Shown: positions 51,182 to 60,449, counted from the stretch's first letter. The stretch is 64,000 bases of DNA from Terrisporobacter petrolearius (GCF_032598785.1 NZ_CP102984.1); one strand, 5' to 3'. Program-made: numbers and translations. Notes: a model not told the origin generated them from the letters alone.

Positions 51182-51247
51182 AAAAAAACTGCAAGCATAT
51201 GAAGTTTCTCTACAAAAAGAAAAACTCCAGATACACCTGCAGTTTAG
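51182..51247 (-). terminator. Attenuator terminator in cysS leader
   Basis: In the minus-strand RNA, AAACTGCA (outer arm) pairs with TGCAGTTT, and inside GGAGTTT pairs with AAACTTC (one G-U). The 3' arm is followed by a run of seven T, immediately before the cysS ribosome-binding site. Located 38 bases after the leader peptide stop codon, in the classic position of an attenuator. Confidence 0.75.
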
Positions 51248-51285
51248 TATTATTAATTATTTACAATATGAGTTATAGTTAAATA

Positions 51286-51360
51286 TTAAAATAAACACAG
51301 GTATGCTGTTTTTTTGAAATTTTTTAATTTTTTCAAACAACAGCAACAACAAGTTTTCAT
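51286..51360 (-). CDS. Cysteine-rich leader peptide of cysS (24 codons)
   Basis: GGAGGATATTAAAATG then 24 codons and TAA. The peptide begins MKTCCCCCLKKLKNF, with five consecutive Cys codons (TGT TGT TGC TGT TGT) at positions 4-8 and another Cys at 22. A promoter lies 35 bases upstream of the start and an intrinsic terminator separates it from cysS. A ribosome stalled on the Cys run when tRNA-Cys is uncharged would leave CATACCTG (51303-51310) free to pair with the terminator's 5' arm (CAGGTGTAT), preventing termination. Function is inferred from layout. Confidence 0.8.
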   Translation of the reverse strand: MKTCCCCCLKKLKNFKKTAYLCLF

Positions 51361-51394
51361 TTTAATATCCTCCTTTAATAAATTATATGATTTA

Positions 51395-51423
51395 ATTATA
51401 TGTAACTATAATTCATTTTGCAA
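51395..51423 (-). promoter_or_regulatory. Promoter of cysS leader
   Basis: TTGCAA (51418-51423) and TATAAT (51395-51400), read on the minus strand, are 17 bases apart. A perfect 12-bp palindrome TAGTTATAACTA (51425-51436) abuts the -35 element. Confidence 0.65.
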
Positions 51424-51479
51424 CTAGTTATAACTAATAAATTATTTTTAGAACTAATAAATTATAATATTAAATAGAA

Positions 51480-51508
51480 AAACAGTATAAAATAAATTTA
51501 TACTGTTT
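51480..51508 (-). terminator. Terminator of cooC-like gene
   Basis: AAACAGTATAAA and TTTATACTGTTT form a 12-bp stem. Confidence 0.7.
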
Positions 51509-51516
51509 CTTTTATA

Positions 51517-52284
51517 TTAAACATTTAATTTTTCAAAAATATCTTTCATAGCTACTCTAGCTTTAGAAGTCTCTGGTAATTCAACTAATGGTTTTCTATT
51601 ACAGTCATATTCAAATATCATTTCATCCATAGGAACTACTCCAAGTAAATCTAAGTTAAATCTTTCAATTTCTCTTTTTACACCATCATTTAACTCTCCA
51701 TTAGGTGCTTTATTTATTATTAAAGATGTTCTTCCAACTCTTATTCCCATTTCTTTAGCTAAATCTCTTATTCTTGCAACAGCTTCTATACTTCTAGCTG
51801 AACAATCACTTATTAATAATAAATCATCTATTTCTCTAAGTGTTTTTCTGCTTAAATGTTCCATCCCAGCTTCATTATCCATAACAACATAGTCATAGTG
51901 ATTAGACATTAATTGAATTTGTCTTTTTAAAATAGAATTGACAAAACAATAACAACCTTCACCTTCTGATCTACCCATTACAAGTAAATCATATCCATTT
52001 CCCTCTTCCACAATAGAATTTAATTCATATTCTAAATATTGAGATTTAGTCATTCCCCCTGGATATTGTTCTCTTCTTTGCTCCATTTGATTTGCTTTTT
52101 CTTTTATTTCTCCTATTGTACCATTCAATTCCATTCCTAATACATCATTTATATTAGAGTTTGCATCTGCGTCTACTACTAAAGTTTCACCCTTTTTTTC
52201 TTTAGTAAGATAATCAATAAGTATACCTGTTAAACTAGTTTTTCCTGTACCACCTTTACCTGCAACTGCTATATTGTATGACAT
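51517..52284 (-). CDS. cooC: CooC-like nickel-insertion ATPase
   Basis: MinD/NifH-like ATPase of 255 residues. It has a deviant Walker A GKGGTGKTS at residues 9-17, the CxC motif at Cys111/Cys113 in GRSEGEGCYCFVN (characteristic of CooC/AcsF, which binds nickel or zinc at a dimer interface), and DNEAGMEHLSR. Such ATPases mature the Ni-Fe-S cluster of carbon monoxide dehydrogenase. No CODH or acetyl-CoA synthase gene is in this window, so the gene is isolated here. Monocistronic. Confidence 0.88.
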   Translation of the reverse strand: MSYNIAVAGKGGTGKTSLTGILIDYLTKEKKGETLVVDADANSNINDVLGMELNGTIGEIKEKANQMEQRREQYPGGMTKSQYLEYELNSIVEEGNGYDLLVMGRSEGEGCYCFVNSILKRQIQLMSNHYDYVVMDNEAGMEHLSRKTLREIDDLLLISDCSARSIEAVARIRDLAKEMGIRVGRTSLIINKAPNGELNDGVKREIERFNLDLLGVVPMDEMIFEYDCNRKPLVELPETSKARVAMKDIFEKLNV

Positions 52285-52430
52285 AGTTACTTTCCCCCTT
52301 ATGCCTTTAGATTTTTTTGTTAACTATCTATCTAAATTATAGCAAAGTTCTACCAGATTAAACATTTTTTTATATAAAAATTTGCTTCTTCGAAACAACT
52401 CCATTGTAAAAGAGAAAAAACTTCTAAAAA

Positions 52431-52739
52431 TCAAGATTTATTTTTATTTTCAAATATATGTTTTATAAATTGAATCGGACTGTAAATTATAAGTCTCGGT
52501 CCTGAAAATTTCATAACATCTTTTACTTTAGCTTTCATATCCTTTTTGTAACAATGTATGGGACACTTACTACAAAAGCTTTTTTCTTCCCCAAACTTAC
52601 AAAAATCCAGCCTTTTATGAGCATATTCTAATAATTCTTGGCACTGTTCACATAATTTATCTTTATGTTTATGTTTTTTCTTACAATAAATATTTATCAT
52701 AAGAGTTATTGTATTTTTTTCTTTTTCTATTCTTCCCAT
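52431..52739 (-). CDS. YgbA_NO family protein (nitrous oxide-stimulated promoter family)
   Basis: Protein of 102 residues with Cys motifs CEQCQELLEYAHKRLDFCKFG, FCSKCPIHCYKKDM, and the conserved VMKFSGPRLIIYSP segment, matching the YgbA_NO family. Enterobacterial YgbA is linked to the nitrosative stress response. The role is otherwise unclear; cluster or metal binding is likely. It is the last gene of the heme operon, 12 bases after the ABC exporter gene. Confidence 0.85.
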   Translation of the reverse strand: MGRIEKEKNTITLMINIYCKKKHKHKDKLCEQCQELLEYAHKRLDFCKFGEEKSFCSKCPIHCYKKDMKAKVKDVMKFSGPRLIIYSPIQFIKHIFENKNKS

Positions 52740-52751
52740 TTCATTACCTTC

Positions 52752-54425
52752 TTAAGCTAAGTTTAGTGTATTGTTTTTTACGTAAATCTTTTTATCACAA
52801 ATTGATACACTGGATTTTCTGTGAGAAACCATTACTATGGATTTGTTTTTACACTCATTATTTATTGATTTTAGAATTTGCGCTTCGCTTAAAGTATCTA
52901 GGTTACTTGTAGGCTCGTCCAATATTAGTATATCTGCATCATGTAAGAAAGCTCTAGCTATTCCTATCCTTTGTTTTTCTCCTGATGAAAAATTTGAACC
53001 AAGTTCACCTGCATTAGTTTTATAACCTTGTGGTAGCATAGTTATAAATTCATGAATAGATGCTTTTTTACAAGCTTCTATTACTTCTTCTTCACTGGCA
53101 TCTTTTTTACCTATTTTTATATTATTTTCTATACTATCGTTAAATAAGAAGGTCTCCTGTGTAACTAAGGACTGAGATCTCCTAAGAGTTTTAGTTGGAA
53201 TATTTTTAAGATTTTTATTGTCTAAAGATATACTTCCTTCATTAACATCCCAAAATCTCATTAATAATTTTAAGAATGTAGACTTTCCACATCCACTTTC
53301 TCCAAGAATACCTATTTTATCTCCTGGTTTAATTTCTAAGTTTATATCTTTCAAAAGATTTTTGTCTCTGCCTGTATAAGCAAAATTTACGTTTTCTATA
53401 TTTATGAGAGAAGAACTTAACTTCATATCACCATCAACTTCCTCTATTGCTGGTACTTCATCTAATATATCAAATAATCGACCTGCACAAGCAAAAGTTT
53501 GAAGTAAGTTATTTGATAAGTTACTTAAAGCAACAACTGGACCAAAGGAACTTGAAAGAACAACTATGGCAACTAGGCCTTGACCTATATTCACACTTCC
53601 TTCATTGTATAATTTTATACTTATAAATAAAAATGTAAGTATTGCAATCATTATAGTTACATCTGTAAAAGCTCTGATTATTCCTTCATGTTTTTTAATT
53701 CCATCCATTTTTTCATCTAATATATCACTATTTTTATTTATTTGATTTAATCTATTTTTACCTTCATCAAATAATAATATTTCTTTTATACCGTTTAATG
53801 ATTCTAATAAATAAGAGTTTGTTTTTGCAAATTCCTCTCTATATTCAACACCTGCATCTTTTCCAAATTTAGAAGATATAACAGGTATTAAATATCCTAC
53901 TATTATATAAAATATAGCTGATGTAGCACCATAAATAGGATTAATACTCCAAAGTATTATACTCATTATTATTGAAGTAATTATTGCTATGGCAATTGGA
54001 GCCACTGTATGAGCATAAAATACTTCTAATAATTCTATATCACTTGTTATTACAGAAATTAAATTTCCTTTTTCTTTACTTTCAAGCTTTGCTGGTGATA
54101 ATTTTCTAAGTGCTTTGAAAACTTTATCTCTAAGTATGGCAAGTATGTTAAATGCTATAAAATGTCCTGAGTATTGTTCTATATATCTAAGTATTCCTCT
54201 AAGTATTCCACATGATATTATTACCATCATGCAAGTTTTGAAAGAAACTCCCATGTCTATATTTAAAGCAGTGGCAGTTGCTATCATTCCAAATGATGTT
54301 ATTGCTATGGCTGCTAAAAATCCAAGTACACCAAATGATATAGTAATCATCATGATAGGCGCTAGTGGTTTTAAAACTTTTATAAGCCTTGTCATTATTT
54401 TAAGTCCCGATTGTCTATTATTCAT
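52752..54425 (-). CDS. ABC exporter, CydC-like half-transporter
   Basis: Permease-ATPase fusion of 557 residues: six-helix exporter domain to about 320, then ATPase with GESGCGKSTFLK (Walker A), SSGEKQRIGIARA (a signature variant lacking LSGGQ), ILILDEPTSNLD and MVSHR. Resembles the CydC half of the thiol/heme exporter CydDC. Pairs with the following gene, which it overlaps by eight bases. In this operon it may move heme, porphyrin or a thiol; substrate is inference. Confidence 0.82.
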   Translation of the reverse strand: MNNRQSGLKIMTRLIKVLKPLAPIMMITISFGVLGFLAAIAITSFGMIATATALNIDMGVSFKTCMMVIISCGILRGILRYIEQYSGHFIAFNILAILRDKVFKALRKLSPAKLESKEKGNLISVITSDIELLEVFYAHTVAPIAIAIITSIIMSIILWSINPIYGATSAIFYIIVGYLIPVISSKFGKDAGVEYREEFAKTNSYLLESLNGIKEILLFDEGKNRLNQINKNSDILDEKMDGIKKHEGIIRAFTDVTIMIAILTFLFISIKLYNEGSVNIGQGLVAIVVLSSSFGPVVALSNLSNNLLQTFACAGRLFDILDEVPAIEEVDGDMKLSSSLINIENVNFAYTGRDKNLLKDINLEIKPGDKIGILGESGCGKSTFLKLLMRFWDVNEGSISLDNKNLKNIPTKTLRRSQSLVTQETFLFNDSIENNIKIGKKDASEEEVIEACKKASIHEFITMLPQGYKTNAGELGSNFSSGEKQRIGIARAFLHDADILILDEPTSNLDTLSEAQILKSINNECKNKSIVMVSHRKSSVSICDKKIYVKNNTLNLA

Positions 54426-56190
54426 TTACTGCCACATCCTTCATTTCATTATCTACTTTATATATATTTTCTAGATTTTGTTGTTGAGTTACTAATTCGT
54501 GATATTTACCTTTTATCATTAACAATTCTTTGTGTTTTCCACTTTCAACTATGTTACCTTTATCTAATACATATATCATGTCTGCCTTTGTAACATTGGC
54601 AAGTCTATGAGATATAACTATTACAGTTTTATTTTTAGCTAACTTATAAATACTTTCCCAAACTTTTTCTTCACTTTCCACATCTATGTTAGAAGTAGCT
54701 TCGTCAAATATATATATTTCAGGATCTGTTATTATTATTCTAGCTAATGCTAATCTTTGTTTTTGACCACCCGATAAAAGTGAACCACTTTCACCCACAT
54801 TAGTTTTTAATTTGTTTGGTAAACTTATTACAAACTCATATAAATTTGCTTTTTTAAGAGCATCATATATTTCTTCATTAGTTGCATTATTTTTACCCAT
54901 TCTTATGTTATCTTCTATACTTCCATTGAAAACATAAGCACTGTGATTTATAAATCCTATTTTTTTATTTAATATATCAAATGGTATTTCATTTAAATAG
55001 ATTCCATTAAATAATATTTCTCCACTCTCAACTTTATTTTGTTTTAGAAGTAAATTGGTAATTGTACTTTTACCGCATCCACTTTCTCCAACTAAAGCTA
55101 TCATTTTATTATTTTTCATTTCTATATTTATATTTTCTAAGACTTTTCTTTCTTTGTCATAACTAAAGTCCACATTTTTTAATTCTATATTTATATTATT
55201 TAACTTATTTATTTTTTCTTCATGTAAAGCATTTATCTCTTCAACCTCTGCATCTAATAATTTAAACATTCTTTCACTGGCAGATATACCGTTCATTGCC
55301 ACGTGGAAGAATGACCCTAATAGTCTCATTGGTATGAAAAATTCTGCAGATAAAAGTATTATTATTAGAACGTCTCCTGCACTTAATACTCCTGCTCTAA
55401 ATTCAAATATTGCTATAAGTATACCAAGTGCACAACCGCCAAAAGCTATTATATCCATTACTATTATGGAATTTAATTGCATTGATAATACTTTCATAGT
55501 TATTTTTCTAAAATGCTCTGCATTATCATTCATTTCTTTATTTTTATCTTCGTCAATATCAAATATTTTTAAAGTTGTAAGTCCTTGAAGATTTTCTAAA
55601 AATGAATCTCCTAGATCTGTATATACACCCCAGTACTTGCTAAGTAGCTTTTTAGCTATTTTCATAACTACCATTATTGTAATAGGTATTAATGGTACAC
55701 ATATTAAAAGTATTATTGCTGTTTTCAAACTTATAAAGCTCATTGCTGCAAATAAGGTTAATGGCGCTACCAAAGAATAAAATAATTGTGGCATAAATCT
55801 ACCAAAGTATATTTCTAACTGTTCCACTCCATCTACTGCTATTTGAACTGTAGAAGATGTAGATATAGTATTTGTATAATTCACTCCTAAGCTTAATAGT
55901 TTTTCATATATTGTACTTCTTAGAGTTTTTTTAACTTCACTTGATGAGTAAAGAGAAAATTTAGTAGATAAAAAGTTTGCTACAAATCTTATTCCTAACA
56001 TTACTATTATAAATATAGATGTACTAATCATATTTAAGTTTAAATTTCCATTTATTAATTTATCCACAGTAGTTCCTATAAATAAAATCAACGTTATATT
56101 ACAGATTATAGAAATCCAGTTCATTAAAACTGTAAGTCCAATCCATTTTTTTGAACTATCACATATTGATAGTAATCTTTTATTAAACAT
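54418..56190 (-). CDS. ABC exporter, CydD-like half-transporter
   Basis: Protein of 590 residues with an exporter membrane domain and an ATPase domain having GESGCGKSTITN, a canonical LLSGGQKQRLALARI, IYIFDEATSNID and VISHR. One partner with a canonical signature and the other with a variant one is typical of heterodimeric exporters with one degenerate site. Overlaps the DUF454 gene by eight bases, so the order DUF454, CydD-like, CydC-like is tightly coupled. Confidence 0.82.
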   Translation of the reverse strand: MFNKRLLSICDSSKKWIGLTVLMNWISIICNITLILFIGTTVDKLINGNLNLNMISTSIFIIVMLGIRFVANFLSTKFSLYSSSEVKKTLRSTIYEKLLSLGVNYTNTISTSSTVQIAVDGVEQLEIYFGRFMPQLFYSLVAPLTLFAAMSFISLKTAIILLICVPLIPITIMVVMKIAKKLLSKYWGVYTDLGDSFLENLQGLTTLKIFDIDEDKNKEMNDNAEHFRKITMKVLSMQLNSIIVMDIIAFGGCALGILIAIFEFRAGVLSAGDVLIIILLSAEFFIPMRLLGSFFHVAMNGISASERMFKLLDAEVEEINALHEEKINKLNNINIELKNVDFSYDKERKVLENINIEMKNNKMIALVGESGCGKSTITNLLLKQNKVESGEILFNGIYLNEIPFDILNKKIGFINHSAYVFNGSIEDNIRMGKNNATNEEIYDALKKANLYEFVISLPNKLKTNVGESGSLLSGGQKQRLALARIIITDPEIYIFDEATSNIDVESEEKVWESIYKLAKNKTVIVISHRLANVTKADMIYVLDKGNIVESGKHKELLMIKGKYHELVTQQQNLENIYKVDNEMKDVAVNE

Positions 56191-56569
56191 TGTTTGCCTC
56201 CACTTTGATTGTCTTCATTTTTGTGAATACTATAACTTTAGCTAGCCACATGACAACAATAATTATTCTCATCACAAGACTATCAATAGTTATAAACATA
56301 AATAATAATAGTAATGATACAGGTATAGTTAAAGTTAATTTCGCTCTTAAAGTCATTCCACCTTGTTCTTGGAATTTCTTTACATATTTTTCATATATTT
56401 TAGTTTGCATAAATTTTTCGTTTAATTTATCGCTGCTTTTTAATAAGCAGTATGATGTTAATAATAATAATGGCGTTGTAGGCAATAATGGTAAAAATAT
56501 ACCTATAATACCAAGTATTAAAGAAATTAATCCTACTATTAAAAATAAAGCCTTTTTTGCTATATTCAT
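56183..56569 (-). CDS. DUF454 (YbaN-like) membrane protein
   Basis: Membrane protein of 128 residues starting MNIAKKALFLI; AGGAGGAATAGCAATG rules out the six codons upstream. LGIIGIFLPLLPTTPLLLLTSYCLLKSS is the YbaN/DUF454 motif, with a second hydrophobic stretch near the C-terminus. Members often lie next to heme or iron transport genes. Exact role unknown. Sits between the importer ATPase and exporter. Confidence 0.82.
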   Translation of the reverse strand: MNIAKKALFLIVGLISLILGIIGIFLPLLPTTPLLLLTSYCLLKSSDKLNEKFMQTKIYEKYVKKFQEQGGMTLRAKLTLTIPVSLLLLFMFITIDSLVMRIIIVVMWLAKVIVFTKMKTIKVEANNV

Positions 56570-56580
56570 TGCTATTCCTC

Positions 56581-57354
56581 CTAACATGCTTTTATTGGAA
56601 CAAAATACATTTCTTCTTTATCTACATTGCAAATTATGCCTTCCACATTGTAAACATATTTTATCGTATTTTCATTTATAACCTTTTGTGGATTTCCTTC
56701 TTCTATTATTTTTCCATCTTTCATAATCACAATATTATCACTGTATTTTATTGCTTGGTTTATATCGTGAAGAACCATAATTATGGTTATACCATGCTCT
56801 TTATTTAATTTTTTCACAAGTTCAAGTATTTCTATTTGATGATAAATATCAAGATAAGTTGTAGGCTCATCGAGAAGTAGCACATCTGTCTTTTGAGCTA
56901 GAGCCATAGCTATGAAAGCTCGTTGTCTTTGCCCACCAGATAAACTCATAACTTTATTATCTTTTTTATCATCTAAATTCGTTGAATTAATTGCCCAGTT
57001 CACTATTTTTTCATCTTCATTTTTGTCCTTACAATGTTTACTGTGAGGAACTCTACCATAGCTAACTAGAGTTTCCACATCTAAGTCAGCTGGTGATTCA
57101 TTATGTTGATGAACTGTGGCTATAAGTCTTGCAATTTCTTTAGTTTTTATTTTCTTTAAGTTTTTATTTTCAAAAAAAACATTTCCTTTTGATGGTTTAT
57201 TGTAAGTTGATAAAATACTAAGTAATGTGGATTTACCACTTCCATTTGGACCTAAAATAGTAGTTATTTTCCCTTTTGGTATATTTATATTTAAATTTTC
57301 TATAAAAGCTTTGTCTTTATTATAAGAAAAGCTTACATTCTCTCCTCTTAACAT
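56581..57354 (-). CDS. Heme/iron ABC importer ATPase
   Basis: FecE/FhuC-type ATPase of 257 residues: GPNGSGKSTLLS, SLSGGQRQRAFIAMAL, VLLLDEPTTYLD and VLHDINQA. The TTYLD pattern is typical of siderophore/heme importer ATPases. It overlaps the permease gene by seven bases. Confidence 0.9.
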   Translation of the reverse strand: MLRGENVSFSYNKDKAFIENLNINIPKGKITTILGPNGSGKSTLLSILSTYNKPSKGNVFFENKNLKKIKTKEIARLIATVHQHNESPADLDVETLVSYGRVPHSKHCKDKNEDEKIVNWAINSTNLDDKKDNKVMSLSGGQRQRAFIAMALAQKTDVLLLDEPTTYLDIYHQIEILELVKKLNKEHGITIIMVLHDINQAIKYSDNIVIMKDGKIIEEGNPQKVINENTIKYVYNVEGIICNVDKEEMYFVPIKAC

Positions 57355-58346
57355 TTTTTCATACTCCTTCTTAATAAGAATATAAAGAATGGCCCACCTA
57401 TTACTGACATAACAAGACCAACTGGTATTTCATAAGGCACAAATAAACATCTTCCTAATGTATCAGCTATTAAAAGTAAAATAGCGCCCATGATGAAAGA
57501 AAATGGTATTAGATATTTATGATCTGATCCTATTAGAAATCTGCCTATATGAGGTACTATTAATCCTACAAAGGAAATAATTCCTGCTACACCTGTGCTT
57601 ATACTTGCCAAGAATACGGCAACGGCTGATACTAGAATTCTCTGTTTATTAATATCCACACCTAAACTTTTTGCTGTTTTATCTCCAAGACTCATTAAAT
57701 TACAAGTTTGCCTTAAGGTAAATGATATTAATACACCTATCAAAGAATAAATAACTAGTATTTTTGCATCTGACCATGTAACTGTGGCTAAACTACCATT
57801 TAACCAATTTGTAACTGATAATGCTCCCGTTGAGTTCACAGTTGTAAGTATGGAAGACATGGCAGAGAACATGGCATTTATTGCCACACCTGCTAGGATT
57901 ATTCTAAGAGGTGAAAATCCTTTATCATAAGCTATGGAAAATACTAATAATGCTGAGATTAACCCTCCACCAAATGCTAATAATGCTTTAAAATTACTAA
58001 GTCCAGGGAAAAGTACAATTATTAATACTGCAGCTAATGATGCTCCTGCAGAAATTCCTGTTATACCTGGATCTGCTAAAGGGTTTTTTACAACAACTTG
58101 TAAAAGCACACCACATATGGCCAAGTTTCCTCCAACTAATATGGCAATTATAATTCTAGGGAATCTTAACTCCCTTATTATAGACATATTACCTTCACTG
58201 GAATTTGTAAATAGTCCTTTTACTAATTCACTATATGATATGTCTAAAGAGCCAAGTTTCATTGATATTAAAGATAGGGCAAATAAAAATATTATGCATG
58301 ATAATATGTATAATGTTTTTTTCCTATCTAAACTTTTATTGCTCAT
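57348..58346 (-). CDS. FecCD-family heme/iron permease
   Basis: Permease of 332 residues with about ten hydrophobic segments; LRFPRIIIAILVGGNLAICGVLLQVVVKNPLADPGITGISAGAS, and GIISFVGLIVPHIGRFLIGSDHKYLIP, are signature FecCD regions. It forms a homodimeric pore with the lipoprotein and ATPase encoded on either side. Overlaps the lipoprotein gene by 11 bases. Confidence 0.92.
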   Translation of the reverse strand: MSNKSLDRKKTLYILSCIIFLFALSLISMKLGSLDISYSELVKGLFTNSSEGNMSIIRELRFPRIIIAILVGGNLAICGVLLQVVVKNPLADPGITGISAGASLAAVLIIVLFPGLSNFKALLAFGGGLISALLVFSIAYDKGFSPLRIILAGVAINAMFSAMSSILTTVNSTGALSVTNWLNGSLATVTWSDAKILVIYSLIGVLISFTLRQTCNLMSLGDKTAKSLGVDINKQRILVSAVAVFLASISTGVAGIISFVGLIVPHIGRFLIGSDHKYLIPFSFIMGAILLLIADTLGRCLFVPYEIPVGLVMSVIGGPFFIFLLRRSMKKC

Positions 58347-59214
58347 TTAAGATTTCCCCCATCTTATCTAGTGCTTCTATAACTTTTAAGTTAGCACTCA
58401 TTCCAAAATATCCATTTTCCAGATAATACACTTTGTTATTTTTTATCGCATCTAATTGTTTCCAGGTTTCTTTGGTGAATTCTTCTTCAACAGTTTTCTT
58501 TGCTTCTTCAGGGACAGCATGTGTCATTATTAAAATTTTATCAGGATTTCTTTTTATTATTTCTTCCATATTTACTTGCATGAAAGATGAAGTTTTACTT
58601 TCAAAAATATTGTTACCACCTGCAATTTTTACTAAATTACCTACATAAGATAAATCCGTTGAAATCATTACAGATCCAGGTGCTCCAAATAATATAAGAA
58701 CTTCCTCATCATTTTTTTTATTATTTAAAGTTAATTCTTTTTCTTTCTTTTCTAGTTCCTCTATTATGGCCTTGGCTTTTTCTTTTTTATTAAATTCTTT
58801 GCCTAAATCTAGAATTGTTTTTTTAAGCCCATCAACATTACTTAAATTAACAAACTTACTTGGTATATTATTTTCTGTAAATTTCTTTTCAAAATCCGAT
58901 CCTAATGTATCTACAGAAACTACACAAATTGGATTTAGAGATTTTATTATTTCTAAATCTGGACTCATAGGATTACCAACTTTCGTTGCATCTTTTACAC
59001 TTTTGGGTAATTCATAGGAAGTAGTTGGAACACCACTTACTTCAACACCTAATTTATCTAAAATTTCTGTTACAGCAACTGATGTTGCAACTACTACTTC
59101 TTTATCACTGTTATTTGTAACTTTGTTTTCATTACTCTCATTACTTGAACAACCAGCCATTAAAGCTAAAGTTGCCACTGAAAGTAATCCAACTAATTTC
59201 ATCTTTAAGCTCAT
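58336..59214 (-). CDS. Heme-type substrate-binding lipoprotein (IsdE-like)
   Basis: Lipoprotein of 292 residues: signal MSLKMKLVGLLSVATLALMAGC with lipobox, then a type III helical-backbone binding protein (VVVATSVAVTEILDKLGVEVSGVP, LNPICVVS). Start ATG at 59212-59214 from AGAGGGAAGAGAAAG; the first ATG, eight codons upstream, lacks a site. In Isd-type systems this protein takes heme from NEAT proteins and passes it to the permease. Confidence 0.88.
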   Translation of the reverse strand: MSLKMKLVGLLSVATLALMAGCSSNESNENKVTNNSDKEVVVATSVAVTEILDKLGVEVSGVPTTSYELPKSVKDATKVGNPMSPDLEIIKSLNPICVVSVDTLGSDFEKKFTENNIPSKFVNLSNVDGLKKTILDLGKEFNKKEKAKAIIEELEKKEKELTLNNKKNDEEVLILFGAPGSVMISTDLSYVGNLVKIAGGNNIFESKTSSFMQVNMEEIIKRNPDKILIMTHAVPEEAKKTVEEEFTKETWKQLDAIKNNKVYYLENGYFGMSANLKVIEALDKMGEILNEQ

Positions 59215-59252
59215 CTTTCTCTTCCCTCTCTTTGTCATAACAATAATTTCTT

Positions 59253-59816
59253 CTATTTAATTACGCCTTTTACTATAAACCTTTGTATCCCACCACTAGT
59301 ACAAGTTACTAATGTAATTTCTTTCTTAGTCATATCTTGATCTAGCACATCTACTTCATCTGACTCAACAACTCTTGTTTGGGTTATTGTATAAATAAAT
59401 TCATCATCTATTGTTGTTATTTTTATTTTGTCTCCTACTTTAACCTTGTGAACTTCGTTAAATACTTGATTGTAATAATAGGTACTACTATGACCAGCTA
59501 GTGCAAAATTACCATCTTCCCCTGGCATTGCACTTTCCTCAAAATGAGTTACATGATGATTTAAATATTCTTTGTCTGTGGACTCTACTATTACATTTTT
59601 CAAATTTACAGATTCTATTTCTATAATTCCAATTTCATCTCCAGAATTTAGTTTAGGTTTTACTTTTTTATTTTCACTTTGTTGGCTTTCTATTTTTTTT
59701 TCAAAAGAAGTTAAAGCTTTTTTATCAATGTATTTGGAGTAAGCAGTTAGAGTTAAAGAGCCTATTATAATTAATAGGCCCATAGAAATTAAAAGTTTCG
59801 AAATTTTATTTTTCAT
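59253..59816 (-). CDS. Sortase (class D/E-like) of heme locus
   Basis: Transpeptidase of 187 residues with an N-terminal membrane anchor. Catalytic residues: His109 in LAGHSST, Cys172 in LVTCTSG, Arg179 in QRFIVKG. It probably attaches the LPQTG-type NEAT protein of this operon to the wall. ATG overlaps the NEAT gene's stop (TTATGA) with no separate ribosome-binding site, so translation is coupled. Confidence 0.88.
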   Translation of the reverse strand: MKNKISKLLISMGLLIIIGSLTLTAYSKYIDKKALTSFEKKIESQQSENKKVKPKLNSGDEIGIIEIESVNLKNVIVESTDKEYLNHHVTHFEESAMPGEDGNFALAGHSSTYYYNQVFNEVHKVKVGDKIKITTIDDEFIYTITQTRVVESDEVDVLDQDMTKKEITLVTCTSGGIQRFIVKGVIK

Positions 59817-60439
59817 AAACTATTTTTTAATTTTCTTAAAACTAATACTATAATCATTACTGCTAATACTACTCCAACACCCACAACAATTGTTTTATTT
59901 GAAGTATTTTCACTTACTTCTTTTGTTTTTTCTTTATTTTCATTTTTTATACTTTCTGCTTTAACTTCTTCTTTTGGCTCTTCAATAGCTTTTACTAATT
60001 TTAAAGTATCTTCTTTAGGAATTATGTCAAACTCCACATCTCTTTCCATTGCATCCACATATATTTTAGTGTTTAAATTAGGAGTTATAGAGTCTGTTTC
60101 AAATTTAAATTCTACTGTGTTTTTATCTGTATTTTCATTTATTACTTCAGTCTCAATCTCTTTATCATTTAGATATATCCTATGGTTTTTCATATAATTA
60201 GTGCCGCTGAATTTTATTGCATAATACCATTTGCCTTCATTTTTTTCTAATGTCATATTTTCATCTAAGTATTGTCTAGCCATATTCATACCAATTTCTT
60301 GTTCATGGTAAACGTCATTACTTATTTCATAAATTCCACTTTCTAACTCATTAAGCTCAGCTGCACTTGCCACTAAAACTTGAGCACTCATAATTAATGA
60401 AAATATGGCCACAATAAATATATTCTTAATTTTTTTCAT
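59813..60439 (-). CDS. Single-NEAT membrane-anchored heme-binding protein
   Basis: Protein of 208 residues: signal peptide (about 1-27), one NEAT domain (about 35-155), an acidic/Lys linker, and a C-terminal membrane helix with RKLKNSL tail. It has no LPXTG motif. The NEAT domain keeps the helix (GMNMARQYLDE) and the Y-x-x-x-M (YVDAM) in place of the usual Y-x-x-x-Y of Isd NEATs. Likely an intermediate carrying heme between the wall and the lipoprotein. Confidence 0.85.
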   Translation of the reverse strand: MKKIKNIFIVAIFSLIMSAQVLVASAAELNELESGIYEISNDVYHEQEIGMNMARQYLDENMTLEKNEGKWYYAIKFSGTNYMKNHRIYLNDKEIETEVINENTDKNTVEFKFETDSITPNLNTKIYVDAMERDVEFDIIPKEDTLKLVKAIEEPKEEVKAESIKNENKEKTKEVSENTSNKTIVVGVGVVLAVMIIVLVLRKLKNSL

Positions 60440-60449
60440 TTATTTTGTC

